Origin: Parabacteroides goldsteinii DSM 19448 = WAL 12034
GTDB lineage: Bacteria > Bacteroidota > Bacteroidia > Bacteroidales > Tannerellaceae
Direction: 5' to 3'
Assembly: GCF_000969835.1 (NCBI RefSeq)
Contig: NZ_KQ033913.1
Span: 250,859-314,858, forward strand
Length of the DNA stretch: 64,000 nt
Positions 17,601 through 25,348 of this stretch are shown piece after piece; positions within the stretch are counted from its first letter, which is position 1; the number at the start of each line of letters is the position of its first letter. Below the pieces are notes generated by a model. It did no database searches and was not told where the DNA came from. It saw nothing but the letters and a program-made list of their open reading frames with translations. The position numbers and the translations under genes are program-made.

Positions 17601-18315
17601 GCAGATCGGAAAGGAAGTTTCGGATATGATGTCGCGGGAAGGAGCTATACAGAAGGTGATCAACGATATCAACGACGATTTTGTGGAACGCAACTTTGCC
17701 GGAGTAATCAAAAGCATCGCCCTTCGTGCCATGCCGAGTGAGAATAAGATCATGCAGTTGATGCAGACCATACGCGATTTCAATGAGGAGCATCTTTTTA
17801 GCCTGGGAAGTTTCGACCTTTTCTCCGGCTCTGCTGAGAAACAGGAGGAGAACAACCGGAAGGCAGTCGGTTATCTGCAATCGCTGGTGAAGGAATTATC
17901 ACTGACGAGCGAGAAGGAGCTAACCCTGTCCGACACCTTCGACCTGCAATTCCGCATCGTGGAGAACGATAACGACAGCGGATGGGTGGAAAAACTGGCC
18001 AATGTGGGTTCCGACGGGACGGATGTGCTAGTCAAGGCGATGATTAATATCATGCTGCTCAATGTGTTCAAAGAAAAGGCCTCCCGCCGTTTCAGCGACT
18101 TCCGCCTGCATTGCATGATGGATGAGATCGGCAAGTTGCATCCGAATAACATACAAGGTATCCTCAACTTTGCCAACAGCCGCAATATCCTGCTGGTCAA
18201 TTGTTCGCCTACTTCCTACCGGGCAACGGATTATCGCTATACCTATATATTAAATAAGGACAGCCAGAATATCACAGTCGTTAAACGCTTGATCCGGAAG
18301 GAGGCCGAATCATGA
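14650..18315 (+). CDS. jetC: Wadjet JetC, SMC-like ATPase (MksB/MukB type)
   Basis: The 1221-residue motor subunit of a condensin-like complex is expected to extrude plasmid DNA as a loop. Walker A is GTQGVGKST near residue 35. Residues about 250-1000 are long coiled coils rich in E, K, Q and R, interrupted by a hinge-like region near 545-600 (LYEWLNREYPRWEDTIGKV). The C-terminal head has the signature-like VGSDGTDVLVKAMINIMLLN and Walker B CMMDEIGKL near 1160. ABC head order and length fit JetC. The start ATG lies inside the end of jetB, and the stop overlaps the jetD start by four bases (ATGA), so the genes are tightly coupled. Confidence 0.93.
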   Translation: MRYLNRIVFINSARVNYADIPVDGNVHFIGTQGVGKSTVLRALLFFYNADKMKLGISKEKKSFDEYYFPYANSYVIYEVKRDEGCYLVMAFRSQGRACFRFLDIAYDKDFFISPEGRAFDGWDQIREALGRKVYYSRKIEKYEEYRNIIFGNNKGLPPEFRKFAITESCQYQNIPRTIQNVFLNSKLEASFIKDTIIMSLSEENATIDLSQYADHLKGFEEEYKDISLWHAKDRNGNVLVRKQAEKVIDVHRTLLYHEQERKELSHELNFAYRLAGEELPVRERHLSEQQEKLRKTEMQLSELANKYQEKKIQIVSDIKQLNEKLQQAREQKKRYEQLNITEIEQRVNARESVAGKKAGLEEQLRVLTDRFTHIRQKFALLEEQEKAQFTTFKNTKETEVIGLQQRLFEKKEQLLKQQEQLIREIKEQEEEKVNSARGKIDRKKEELSALAIRKVEIGHQVFYEKEIRSCKEEQAALQGEIKEDMLKKETCNRRIKSTTREWELEGQALERETASAQKELSRRIEEADRHIAEIATLLKSRQGSLYEWLNREYPRWEDTIGKVIDEKQVLFHTGLSPQLMEKISATLYGVKLDLSGIGKVVKTIGEYEEEQQELRTQLQELKKQFNDLSVRKEEEAVRLKKKYQPLIKADKEEVIRLDYRNEQHQKKLQQLAATLITWQQKAADEKATLLQQLEEKVRHVTAQRMEAEEEWQKSVAILDKRIKAKEKEFRQRIKEETEQVETATALLHVGIAAAGTKLKEALLALQQEYAKELTGEGADTSRITMVTDQIGKLENELRFIEDNRTLVIEYRKDKRELIDRMDEFRNDKQLKEKELAGEQEKYEQKRLSLVREAGEQRTVLDDLNRSLEELREDIRRTKEFCQQEDCPVELLSGAEKETGKRCKILVEDLIRNHYRIIEWEKDLREAVNRFTGNFSEQNTFHFRTRLTTQDDFMDFASELTDFIDNDKIAEFEQRSNKAYTDIIRQIGKEVSDMMSREGAIQKVINDINDDFVERNFAGVIKSIALRAMPSENKIMQLMQTIRDFNEEHLFSLGSFDLFSGSAEKQEENNRKAVGYLQSLVKELSLTSEKELTLSDTFDLQFRIVENDNDSGWVEKLANVGSDGTDVLVKAMINIMLLNVFKEKASRRFSDFRLHCMMDEIGKLHPNNIQGILNFANSRNILLVNCSPTSYRATDYRYTYILNKDSQNITVVKRLIRKEAES

Positions 18316-19166
18316 AGCTCTCGTTGGCGGATGCCCGTAAATTGCAGCGGCTGGGGAGGGGAGAAAAGCTTCCTTCCAGCCAGTTTAATAATGCACTGTC
18401 TGCTTTGTTGCTGGAAGAAGAGGTGTTGCAAATCCTTCCGAAAGGGAGTCGGAAAACTTATTATGTCAGGAATCAAGCTACGCTCGATGACTTTCTTTAC
18501 AACCGTTTCAATGTAAGTAACCTATCGCTCTATGTCGAAACACTGGAAAAGGAAGACTTGCTCCGTGCTGATTTAGCACGTCAGGTAGGCGATACAAAGA
18601 TTCGTCCGGTAAGAAGTTTTAAGGGTTTCTGTGTGAACTGTTACCAGCCACTGCAATCTATGCTTAACGAGAAACCGTTTGTTGTCTCACCTGTTGAGGG
18701 TAGTTATTTGTTTATTTCCGATTTTGAAACGTTTGTGCCTGATCCGGGAGTGACAGTTGTAGGTATGGAGAATCCGGAGAACTTTCGTTATATCCGTCAG
18801 CAAGCCTATCTGTTCAATAACATAACGCCTCTGTTTGTTTGCCGTTATCCTCAGACACAAAGCAAAGACCTGATTCGTTGGCTGGCTGCTATACCGAATC
18901 CGTATCTTCATTTCGGCGATTTTGATCCGGCAGGTTTGAATGTTTTCAGTAATGAATACTTACCTTATCTGGCGGGGAAGGCTCATTATTTTGTACCGGA
19001 TGATATAGAAGAGTGGTTGGATAGAGGAAGCCGGGAGAGATATGATAAGCAGTCGTTCAACTTATCACCCGAATGTCTGGAGTTGCCGGAAGTTCAAAAG
19101 TTGGTAGGACTGATCCATAAGCATAAAAGAGGACTCGACCAGGAGGTTTTTATCCGTTTTGAGTGA
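18312..19166 (+). CDS. jetD: Wadjet JetD, Toprim plasmid nuclease (DUF2220 type)
   Basis: This is the nuclease that cuts the circular plasmid captured by JetABC. The Toprim acid residues are visible: Glu153 in VVGMENPENF, and Asp203 and Asp205 in HFGDFDPAGL. An N-terminal DNA-binding arm precedes them. At 284 residues it is short compared with JetD proteins of about 380-400, with much less N-terminal sequence. The stop of jetC overlaps its ATG. No promoter or terminator is obvious after it, and a fresh promoter for the next gene starts 73 bp later. The Toprim residues and position make the assignment firm. Confidence 0.92.
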   Translation: MKLSLADARKLQRLGRGEKLPSSQFNNALSALLLEEEVLQILPKGSRKTYYVRNQATLDDFLYNRFNVSNLSLYVETLEKEDLLRADLARQVGDTKIRPVRSFKGFCVNCYQPLQSMLNEKPFVVSPVEGSYLFISDFETFVPDPGVTVVGMENPENFRYIRQQAYLFNNITPLFVCRYPQTQSKDLIRWLAAIPNPYLHFGDFDPAGLNVFSNEYLPYLAGKAHYFVPDDIEEWLDRGSRERYDKQSFNLSPECLELPEVQKLVGLIHKHKRGLDQEVFIRFE

Positions 19167-19238
19167 TTTTATAGGTAAATAGAGACAATCTTAATCGGTA
19201 ATGAGATGATTTTATTACTGAAAAAAAGAATGCCGGAG

Positions 19239-19246
19239 TATATTTG
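19239..19246 (+). promoter_or_regulatory. -7 box of the GH2 gene
   Basis: TATATTTG matches TAnnTTTG exactly, 22 bp before the GH2 ATG. It separates this gene from the Wadjet operon. Confidence 0.55.
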
Positions 19247-19268
19247 CAACTCATTCAATTAACAAATC

Positions 19269-21386
19269 ATGAATAAACGAGTATTAAGTTTAACCTTATT
19301 ATTAGCCTGTCTGGGATTAATGACCATGCAGGCGGAAGGCCGAAAAGTCGAATCATTTAATTCCGGCTGGTCATTTAAAAAAGCTCCGGCGGAAAAGGAA
19401 CTGGCCATCAATGCCCCGAAATGGGATAAGGGATGGTCGGAAGTTGAAATCCCTCATACCTGGAATGCAAAAGATATGCAGGTACAGGCCAATAGTTTTT
19501 ATGAAGGGGCGGCTTATTATAAAAAACAATATTTCTTCCCGGCTGAACTGAAAGATAAGCGTGTCTTTTTACGGTTTGAGGGAGTCGGCTCCTGTGCAGA
19601 AGTTTTTGTGAACGGCATGCTGGCAACTTCCCATAAAGGCGGATATTCTGCTTTTGCCTGTGAGATCAGTCCGCTGTTGAAGGCTGGAGAGGAGAATGAG
19701 ATTATCGTGAAAGCGGATAATAAATCACGCCCCGATGTGATCCCGGTTAATCATAATTTGTTTGGCGTATATGGCGGTATTTATCGTCCGGTGTGGCTGG
19801 TTGTTACTGAACCGTGTAATATAAGTGTGACCGATTGTGCATCTCCCGGTGTTTATGTCACCCAGAAGAATGTATCGAAGAAACAGGCAGATGTAAAAGT
19901 GAAGGTAAAGCTCGACAACGGAACTCTGCAACCCGTTCCTGTTACTTTGCAGAATACGATTTACGATCAGGAAGGAAAGCAGGTGGCTACTCACAGCCAG
20001 TCTTTCGAACTGTCGGCACAAGGTGAGCAGGCTTATGAATCTTCTTTTACGATAAAGAAACCGACTTTGTGGCAGGGACGTGAAAATCCTTATCTGTATA
20101 AGGTTGTCAGCCGTTTGATTAAAGACGGACAGGTGATTGATGAAATGGTACAGCCGTTGGGGTTGCGTAAATATGAAATTGTTGCCGGCAAAGGTTTCTA
20201 TCTGAATGGTGAGAAATATCCGATGTATGGTGTTACCCGTCATCAGGACTGGTGGGGGCTGGGAAGTGCCTTGAAGAACGAAAACCATGATTTCGATTTG
20301 GCTACGATCATGGATGTCGGTGCGACAACCGTTCGTTTTGCCCACTATCAGCAATCCGATTATCTGTATTCTCGTTGTGACAGCCTGGGGTTGATTATTT
20401 GGGCGGAGATACCGTTTGTAAACCGTGTGACCGGACAGGAAGCGGAGAACTGCCGTAACCAGTTGCGTGAAATGATCCGCCAGAGCTTCAATCATCCTTC
20501 TATCTATGTGTGGGGATTGCATAATGAGGTATATCAGCCGCACCAATATACAAAAGAACTGACCCAGTCTTTGCATGACCTGGCTAAAACGGAAGACCCA
20601 GACCGTTATACGGTTTCGGTGAACGGATACGGACATATGGAGCATCCGGTTAACCTGGTTGCCGATATTCAGGGTATGAACCGTTATTTCGGTTGGTATG
20701 AAAAGAAAATACAGGATATCAAACCCTGGGTGGAGAATCTGGAGAAAGAATATCCGCATCAGAAACTGATGCTGACCGAATATGGTGCAGATGCCAACCT
20801 GAACCATCAGACGGAATATTTGGGAGATGCGCTGAACTGGACGAAAGAGTTCTATCCCGAAACATTCGCTACCAAAACGCACGAGTATCAGTGGAGTGTG
20901 ATCGCTGCCCATCCGTATATCATTGCTTCTTATCTTTGGAATACGTTTGATTTCTGTGCCCCGATGTGGGTGCGCGGCGGTGTTCCGGCACGTAATATGA
21001 AAGGTCTGGTAACATTCGACCGTAAAATAAAGAAAGATTCTTATTTCTGGTACAAGGCAAACTGGAGCAAAGAACCTGTACTGTATCTGACGCAACGTCG
21101 TAACTGGGACCGTGAGAAAAAGGAAACGTCCGTGACTGTTTATTCAAATATCGGTACGCCGAAAGTGTATCTGAACGGAAAGGAACTGACCGGTATCCGT
21201 GAAGGTTATACGCCCGTACATTATATTATAGATAACATTACGCTCGATATGGGTAAAAATATCGTAAAGACGGTTGTTGTGAAAGATGGCAAGACGTACG
21301 AAGATGAAATCGAATGGGTATATAATGGCGAGAAGAAACGTGATTCGGACCAGTCGGTGAACAAGGAAGAACATGCCGGATTCTGA
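19269..21386 (+). CDS. Glycoside hydrolase family 2 (beta-galactosidase/glucuronidase type)
   Basis: The 705-residue exported enzyme has a signal peptide ending near MQAEG. A jelly-roll N-domain runs over about 30-180 (IPHTWNAKD, FEGVGSCAEVFVNG, VYGGIYRPVWL). An immunoglobulin-like domain follows at about 185-300 and a TIM barrel at 305-600. The acid/base is Glu420 in WGLHNEVYQ and the nucleophile is Glu504 in LTEYGAD. A small C-terminal beta domain (VYLNGKELTG) resembles DUF4982. It retains both catalytic residues. It stands alone between the Wadjet operon and a nitroreductase, not in a recognisable polysaccharide locus, so its sugar cannot be named. The antisense strand contains a 456-residue open frame that looks like an artefact of codon bias. 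Confidence 0.94.
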   Translation: MNKRVLSLTLLLACLGLMTMQAEGRKVESFNSGWSFKKAPAEKELAINAPKWDKGWSEVEIPHTWNAKDMQVQANSFYEGAAYYKKQYFFPAELKDKRVFLRFEGVGSCAEVFVNGMLATSHKGGYSAFACEISPLLKAGEENEIIVKADNKSRPDVIPVNHNLFGVYGGIYRPVWLVVTEPCNISVTDCASPGVYVTQKNVSKKQADVKVKVKLDNGTLQPVPVTLQNTIYDQEGKQVATHSQSFELSAQGEQAYESSFTIKKPTLWQGRENPYLYKVVSRLIKDGQVIDEMVQPLGLRKYEIVAGKGFYLNGEKYPMYGVTRHQDWWGLGSALKNENHDFDLATIMDVGATTVRFAHYQQSDYLYSRCDSLGLIIWAEIPFVNRVTGQEAENCRNQLREMIRQSFNHPSIYVWGLHNEVYQPHQYTKELTQSLHDLAKTEDPDRYTVSVNGYGHMEHPVNLVADIQGMNRYFGWYEKKIQDIKPWVENLEKEYPHQKLMLTEYGADANLNHQTEYLGDALNWTKEFYPETFATKTHEYQWSVIAAHPYIIASYLWNTFDFCAPMWVRGGVPARNMKGLVTFDRKIKKDSYFWYKANWSKEPVLYLTQRRNWDREKKETSVTVYSNIGTPKVYLNGKELTGIREGYTPVHYIIDNITLDMGKNIVKTVVVKDGKTYEDEIEWVYNGEKKRDSDQSVNKEEHAGF

Positions 21387-21414
21387 TCTCTCTCTGAACT
21401 AAACAATAAATGAA

Positions 21415-21464
21415 ACTCCCGGTGTTTCCTGTCAGACGGCAGGATAGCACCGGGAGTCTTTTTT
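21415..21464. terminator. Terminator after the GH2 gene
   Basis: ACTCCCGGTG (21415-21424) pairs with CACCGGGAGT (21448-21457), with an inner CCTG/CAGG stem and seven T's after it. It overlaps the end of the convergent nitroreductase gene and may serve both. Confidence 0.85.
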
Positions 21465-22053
21465 ACCATCCGTTATAGTGTATTTGTTTCTTATTGAATT
21501 TGTCTTTGGGCTTTTCAATGCCTGTCGGATAGCCTACCGGAATGACAGTCAACGGAACGATATGTTCCGGTAAGTGTAAAGCCTCCCGAACTACTTTCAT
21601 GCGTTCAGGATACGGATAAGCGGCTGTCCAGACGGCTCCCAGTCCCAATGATTCGGCTGCCAGTAATACGTTTTGTGCGGCAGCGGAACAGTCCAGTTGC
21701 CAGGCATTATTGGACTTCGCTGTATCTCCGCAAACGATAATAGCTTGCTTGGTCTCTTTTAACATACGGGCCAGAGGGAGTCCGTTTCCCATTGTATCCA
21801 GAATGTCCCGGTCTGTTACGATGATAAATTCCCACGGACGGCGGTCTCTGGAGGAAGGGGCGGCCATTCCTGCACGGACCAGTGTCTCCAGTTTCTCTTT
21901 TTCAACCGGACGTTCAGTGTATTTGCGTACGCTTTTACGGTTGAAGATTGTCTCCAATGTTTCATTAACCTCTTTACTGTCTTTAGATTCCGTATTGTTA
22001 TTACAGGCAATCAAAGCAGATAATAATACGATAAAAGAATATTTCCAATTCAT
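21463..22053 (-). CDS. Nitroreductase-family lipoprotein (FMN-dependent)
   Basis: From the ATG at 22053 the 196-residue product has a lipoprotein signal (LLSALIAC, then NNNTESK). A nitroreductase fold follows: IFNRKSVRKYTERPV, AGMAAPSSRDRRPWEFI, CSAAAQNVLLAAESLGLGAVW and TVIPVGYPTG. The family uses FMN and NAD(P)H to reduce nitro compounds or quinones. Most members are cytoplasmic, so a lipoprotein anchor is unusual, though seen in Bacteroidales. The longer frame upstream to 22125 is unlikely, because the shorter start creates the signal peptide. The -7 box ends only five bases before this ATG, so the message may be nearly leaderless. Confidence 0.88.
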   Translation of the reverse strand: MNWKYSFIVLLSALIACNNNTESKDSKEVNETLETIFNRKSVRKYTERPVEKEKLETLVRAGMAAPSSRDRRPWEFIIVTDRDILDTMGNGLPLARMLKETKQAIIVCGDTAKSNNAWQLDCSAAAQNVLLAAESLGLGAVWTAAYPYPERMKVVREALHLPEHIVPLTVIPVGYPTGIEKPKDKFNKKQIHYNGW

Positions 22054-22057
22054 ATTG

Positions 22058-22065
22058 CAAACATA
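22058..22065 (-). promoter_or_regulatory. -7 box of the nitroreductase gene
   Basis: CAAACATA reads TATGTTTG on the minus strand, an exact TAnnTTTG match. It almost touches the ATG. Confidence 0.4.
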
Positions 22066-22109
22066 CGAATTGGTTTGGAAAAAAATCCGGAATCGAATCA
22101 TATTATTAC

Positions 22110-22117
22110 TACTTTTG
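22110..22117 (+). promoter_or_regulatory. -7 box of the toxin-antitoxin pair
   Basis: TACTTTTG matches TAnnTTTG, 24 bp before the antitoxin ATG. Confidence 0.5.
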
Positions 22118-22141
22118 TGAATCACGTTAATAGTTCATATT

Positions 22142-22435
22142 ATGTCAATCAATTCAATAAACAGACGTCGGGAAGACCTGATAAAACAGATCAGCCAGAT
22201 AGAAGATGAGGAGTTGCTGATTTCTTTGGAAGATCAGATTTTTACTTATCAGCAAGGAGCGCGTGAGCCATTATCCTGTCCTGAAAGTATGCAAATTCAT
22301 TCGGTAGCCCATTTTCGTAGTTTGATAGATCAGGTGTTGGAAGATGACCGGAACGGAAAGATGCTGGATGCCGATGAGGTTTTTGCTGAATTGGAAAAAG
22401 AATGGGGCATTGAAGAGAAGGCTAGAAATAGATGA
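22142..22435 (+). CDS. Probable antitoxin of a RelE/ParE-type module
   Basis: The 97-residue acidic, helical protein (LIKQISQIEDEELLISLEDQ, then VLEDDRNGKMLDADEVFAELEKEWGIEEK) resembles the short antitoxins found next to RelE/ParE toxins in Bacteroidetes. The C-terminal half, with DADEVFAELEKEW, looks like the segment that wraps the toxin. Its stop overlaps the toxin start by four bases (ATGA), the usual arrangement. I see no clear DNA-binding fold at the N-terminus. The call rests mainly on its partner. Confidence 0.72.
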   Translation: MSINSINRRREDLIKQISQIEDEELLISLEDQIFTYQQGAREPLSCPESMQIHSVAHFRSLIDQVLEDDRNGKMLDADEVFAELEKEWGIEEKARNR

Positions 22436-22793
22436 AAAAGTTGAAACGTATCATCTCTCCGTTGGCTAAAAAGCAATTAAAGGAACTGAAAGATTTTAAT
22501 CAGATTTTGTATGGAACATCAAGAGCCAATCAAATTTACTTTTCGATAAAAGATTGTCTTCAAGTTTTAACTGATTTTCCGGGTTTAGGATATATAGAAC
22601 CAACATTGCAGGATTATCCTCAATGTTTCCGTACTTTTTTCAGCATTCGAATTTAAAAATCGTTTACTGGATAGAAGATGGTGCTATAAAAATAGCCATG
22701 TTTTTTGGAACTCATCAGAAACCGGAAAAGTTACGTTATACAATAGAACATACTTCCGATTGGGTTTGTGAAGATATAGAACCTTACGGTTGA
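22432..22793 (+). pseudogene. RelE/ParE-family toxin, frameshifted in a T run
   Basis: The first frame gives 74 residues (LAKKQLKELKDFN, LQVLTDFPGLGYIEP, CFRTFF) and stops at 22656. The missing C-terminus continues in another frame to a stop at 22791-22793: HSNLKIVYWIEDGAIKIA, then FGTHQKPEKLRY. That is the expected RelE/ParE ending. The break falls at six T's (22635-22640), where one extra T restores a single frame of about 120 residues. It could be a dead toxin, a slippage-controlled toxin or an assembly error. An intact antitoxin beside a broken toxin is a stable outcome. Confidence 0.8.
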
Positions 22794-22794
22794 A

Positions 22795-23628
22795 TTATTT
22801 CTGGCATTCGAAGCAGTAATAGATACTTCCTCCTAAAAAATTCTCTTTCCGTATATCTTCTCCGCAGACCGGACATGGTTTTCCGACGGTATCTTTAGAT
22901 AAAATGGGAATATAACCTCCTTTCTTACCGAACAGGTCGGTTTCAGAATTGCGACCGCCGGCTAGATAAATATCCTGAAGCGTATCTTTAACGCAATGAA
23001 ACAAAGTGTCTTTCTGTTTATCCGATAATGTGCTGATGCGTGTTTTAGGATGGATACGAGCCTTGAAGAGAATATCCTGTAAAACACCGTTTCCCAGACC
23101 TGGGATTGTTTGTTCGGTGGCCAGAAATGCTTTGGCTGTTTTCTTTTGTTTTTCTTCGCTGTTTATCAGGCTCAGGAAATAGGTTTTGTTGAAAGCATCG
23201 GAAAGTACCTGCGGTTTGCTTCGTGCCCCATCACGATAGGAGGAAAAATTGCATTCAAAAGAATCTGCGGGGAAACACCAGATTCCGCCGTACATTCGGG
23301 CAGAACCCATGATACAACTTTCATCCTCGAAGGCAATCAGTAACTGATGTTTTTCCGGCAGTTTTTTTCCGGGAGCATAATAACAAATATTCATCCCGTC
23401 TCCGAAAAGTAACTTTACGTCCTCGATTTCCACTTCAACCAACCCTCCGTAAGCATGTGCTTCTCCGACAGTTTTATGGAGTAACTTTTCACTGTAACCG
23501 GCAGGGTCTCCATAATACCAGACAAATTTATGCGGGGTATATCCGGCACTGACAAAAGAGATTCTCTTTCCTTTAATCGTTTGATTTAATTGTTCCGACA
23601 GGATCAGGGCTTCCGGTGCTTCTATCAT
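22795..23628 (-). CDS. Fpg/Nei-family DNA glycosylase-like protein lacking the N-terminal proline
   Basis: The 277-residue protein has the full layout of formamidopyrimidine-DNA glycosylase/endonuclease VIII. It has an N-terminal beta domain, an H2TH region with PGLGNGVLQDILFKARIHP, and a C-terminal zinc finger (CPVCGEDI, then YYCFEC). Family enzymes begin M-P-E and use the exposed proline for catalysis. Here the start is M-I-E-A-P-E, so that proline is absent while the glutamate is kept. The protein may be catalytically altered or act mainly by binding. Other starts do not restore the proline. It is convergent with the broken toxin, with one base between them. Confidence 0.88.
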   Translation of the reverse strand: MIEAPEALILSEQLNQTIKGKRISFVSAGYTPHKFVWYYGDPAGYSEKLLHKTVGEAHAYGGLVEVEIEDVKLLFGDGMNICYYAPGKKLPEKHQLLIAFEDESCIMGSARMYGGIWCFPADSFECNFSSYRDGARSKPQVLSDAFNKTYFLSLINSEEKQKKTAKAFLATEQTIPGLGNGVLQDILFKARIHPKTRISTLSDKQKDTLFHCVKDTLQDIYLAGGRNSETDLFGKKGGYIPILSKDTVGKPCPVCGEDIRKENFLGGSIYYCFECQK

Positions 23629-23690
23629 TTTTAATAGGTTAATTTGTTATATATGATTTTTATAGTGTAAATATACGAATATATCTATAA

Positions 23691-24572
23691 CTATTGCCCC
23701 ATCTGCCTGTACGTTTCTATTTGGGATTTACAGATTTCTTCGGTAATATCGCGCAACCTTTCCACTTTAGGAAATAATGCTTCTATCTCCTCCTTGGTGA
23801 CAACGAATTTAGAATTATACCTTGCTTCTACATAGGCCAGGCGGAGTAGTTCAAATAATCGTTTTTCTTCCTTCGGCTTTCGGGGAAAGATTTTCTGTAA
23901 TTCGGGCGAATATTTATGGGTTGCACCTAACAGTTTTGACAGGTTGTGTTGCTTGCTGTTTTTCAGGGTATGAACTAAACGCAATGCATAGAAATAATTC
24001 TCACAGGCTTGATGTAAATCGAAAGAAGCTAAATTGTATCTTCCTTTTTCATAATCAAAAGAAGCATGATCTAGGAAATAACCAGCCTTTTCAAACTTCT
24101 CGTCAAAATACTCTTGGAACTGTTGCGTGATCTCTTGAAAGTTCAGCTTTCGGGGACGTTCCAGTTTGTAATTTCCACTGTCGTATAACATAATCCCTTG
24201 TTTTTGGATGCTGGTATAGAAATATCTTCCTTCCGACAGGTCGGAGTTCAATTTCTCTATATCATCATTTATAAACTGAATGGGAACTTGGTTATCGGGG
24301 CGTTTATAATATTTGTCATCCACAGTGTCCAGTAGATGTCCTACCTCACGAACGTCTTCATTACTGGTAACTACCAATAGATCGTAGTCGCTCATAAAAG
24401 AAGTGAGGATGCCGAATTCATCCCGTTCGTCATATTCCACAAATGTTCCCCTGGCGTAACTTCCATACAGGATAATCATTTCGCAATGAGGCACTCTTTC
24501 CAGTATTAAGGTGACGATCTGTTGCAAATCGTTTTTTGCATAATCAGGTAAGTGGGAATAAGACGTTTTCAT
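23691..24572 (-). CDS. Nucleotidyltransferase-HEPN fusion protein
   Basis: Residues about 20-120 form a minimal nucleotidyltransferase with ILYGSYARGT and the metal-binding SDYDLLVV. Residues about 160-280 form a HEPN domain (YNLASFDLHQACENYFYALR, HNLSKLLGA, RLFELLRLAYVEARYN). Fusions and pairs of these domains often act in stress or defence, where the transferase modifies the HEPN RNase. The GS motif and DxD are intact. The canonical HEPN RX4-6H is not obvious, so RNase activity is uncertain. The gene stands alone, close to a toxin-antitoxin pair. Confidence 0.87.
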   Translation of the reverse strand: MKTSYSHLPDYAKNDLQQIVTLILERVPHCEMIILYGSYARGTFVEYDERDEFGILTSFMSDYDLLVVTSNEDVREVGHLLDTVDDKYYKRPDNQVPIQFINDDIEKLNSDLSEGRYFYTSIQKQGIMLYDSGNYKLERPRKLNFQEITQQFQEYFDEKFEKAGYFLDHASFDYEKGRYNLASFDLHQACENYFYALRLVHTLKNSKQHNLSKLLGATHKYSPELQKIFPRKPKEEKRLFELLRLAYVEARYNSKFVVTKEEIEALFPKVERLRDITEEICKSQIETYRQMGQ

Positions 24573-24647
24573 TTAGCATTCCAAGTTTTATGTTATACAT
24601 CGGTAAAGATACATGATTTTTCCGTTTCTTATTCCTACTACCTATAT

Positions 24648-25091
24648 TTATGTATTTTGTGATGAGGGATTGTTGTGGAACAGTTTTCTCCACCAGAGGA
24701 GAAAGCCTCCAGTGAATTTCCACCACCATACAGTGATAAGGTGCGGATTACCGTAACCGAGTGCATTGTAAATGTACCAGTACTGGCAATCGTTGAAAAA
24801 ATAGAACACGTGTCCGGTTCTCAATACAACACATATCTTTTGACCATTATTATTAATGTAGACAATATCGGAAAACCGGATACTTTTCTCATACAGTTTC
24901 TCACAACAGGCACAAACATAAATGGCACGTTGTTGATAGCACAGAGGTTGAGGAAAACAAATTTTGTTTTCCGTAAGAGTTAATCCGAATTGTGTGACAA
25001 GAGGCTGTAGTTTGCTACATACTTCAAATTTGGTTGGGCTAGGTTGGCTTTGTAAGCGGTTCCATACCCATTTTCTTTCCAATGCATTCAT
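24648..25091 (-). CDS. Hypothetical protein, cysteine- and tryptophan-rich
   Basis: I do not recognise a family for this 147-residue protein. It has a CACC pair near residue 60, aromatic stretches (FYFFNDCQYWYIYNAL) and a tryptophan-rich segment (ITVWWWKF). The central strand pattern (IVYINNNGQKICVVLRTGHVFYF) loosely recalls a LytTR DNA-binding domain, but too weakly to assign. No signal peptide or clear membrane segment is seen. The start has no obvious ribosome site, as is common in Bacteroidetes. The 257-bp gap after it contains only the map promoter and a small GTGCTT/AAGCAC hairpin near 25120. Confidence 0.55.
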   Translation of the reverse strand: MNALERKWVWNRLQSQPSPTKFEVCSKLQPLVTQFGLTLTENKICFPQPLCYQQRAIYVCACCEKLYEKSIRFSDIVYINNNGQKICVVLRTGHVFYFFNDCQYWYIYNALGYGNPHLITVWWWKFTGGFLLWWRKLFHNNPSSQNT

Positions 25092-25307
25092 ACCAAACGT
25101 TTTTATAGATTAATCAAAGTGCTTCAAGCACCAGCAGCCTGAGTGTCTTGAGTAACCCTGTCAACGTTGGCATAATTGCATGTAATCAAATAGATTTAAA
25201 GGCTACAGCATTATTGGTACAAAAGTACAAACTTGTCGGAATTATCCAACTTTTTTGGTGTAAATCCATTTTAAACTCGTTTTTTCCGAAAAGAAGAAAA
25301 ACAAACG

Positions 25308-25315
25308 TACCTTTG
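25308..25315 (+). promoter_or_regulatory. -7 box of map
   Basis: TACCTTTG is an exact TAnnTTTG match, 33 bp before the map ATG. Confidence 0.55.
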
Positions 25316-25348
25316 TTGTGTTATTACTAACGATAACAGCAAAGATTT

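Noticed and set aside
19725..21095. 456-residue open frame on the minus strand
   Set aside because: It lies fully antisense to the GH2 gene, which has catalytic motifs and a signal peptide; the antisense product resembles no family.
24675..24983. 102-residue plus-strand frame
   Set aside because: It is antisense to the minus-strand hypothetical gene; neither is certain, but the minus frame is longer and spaced like a gene.
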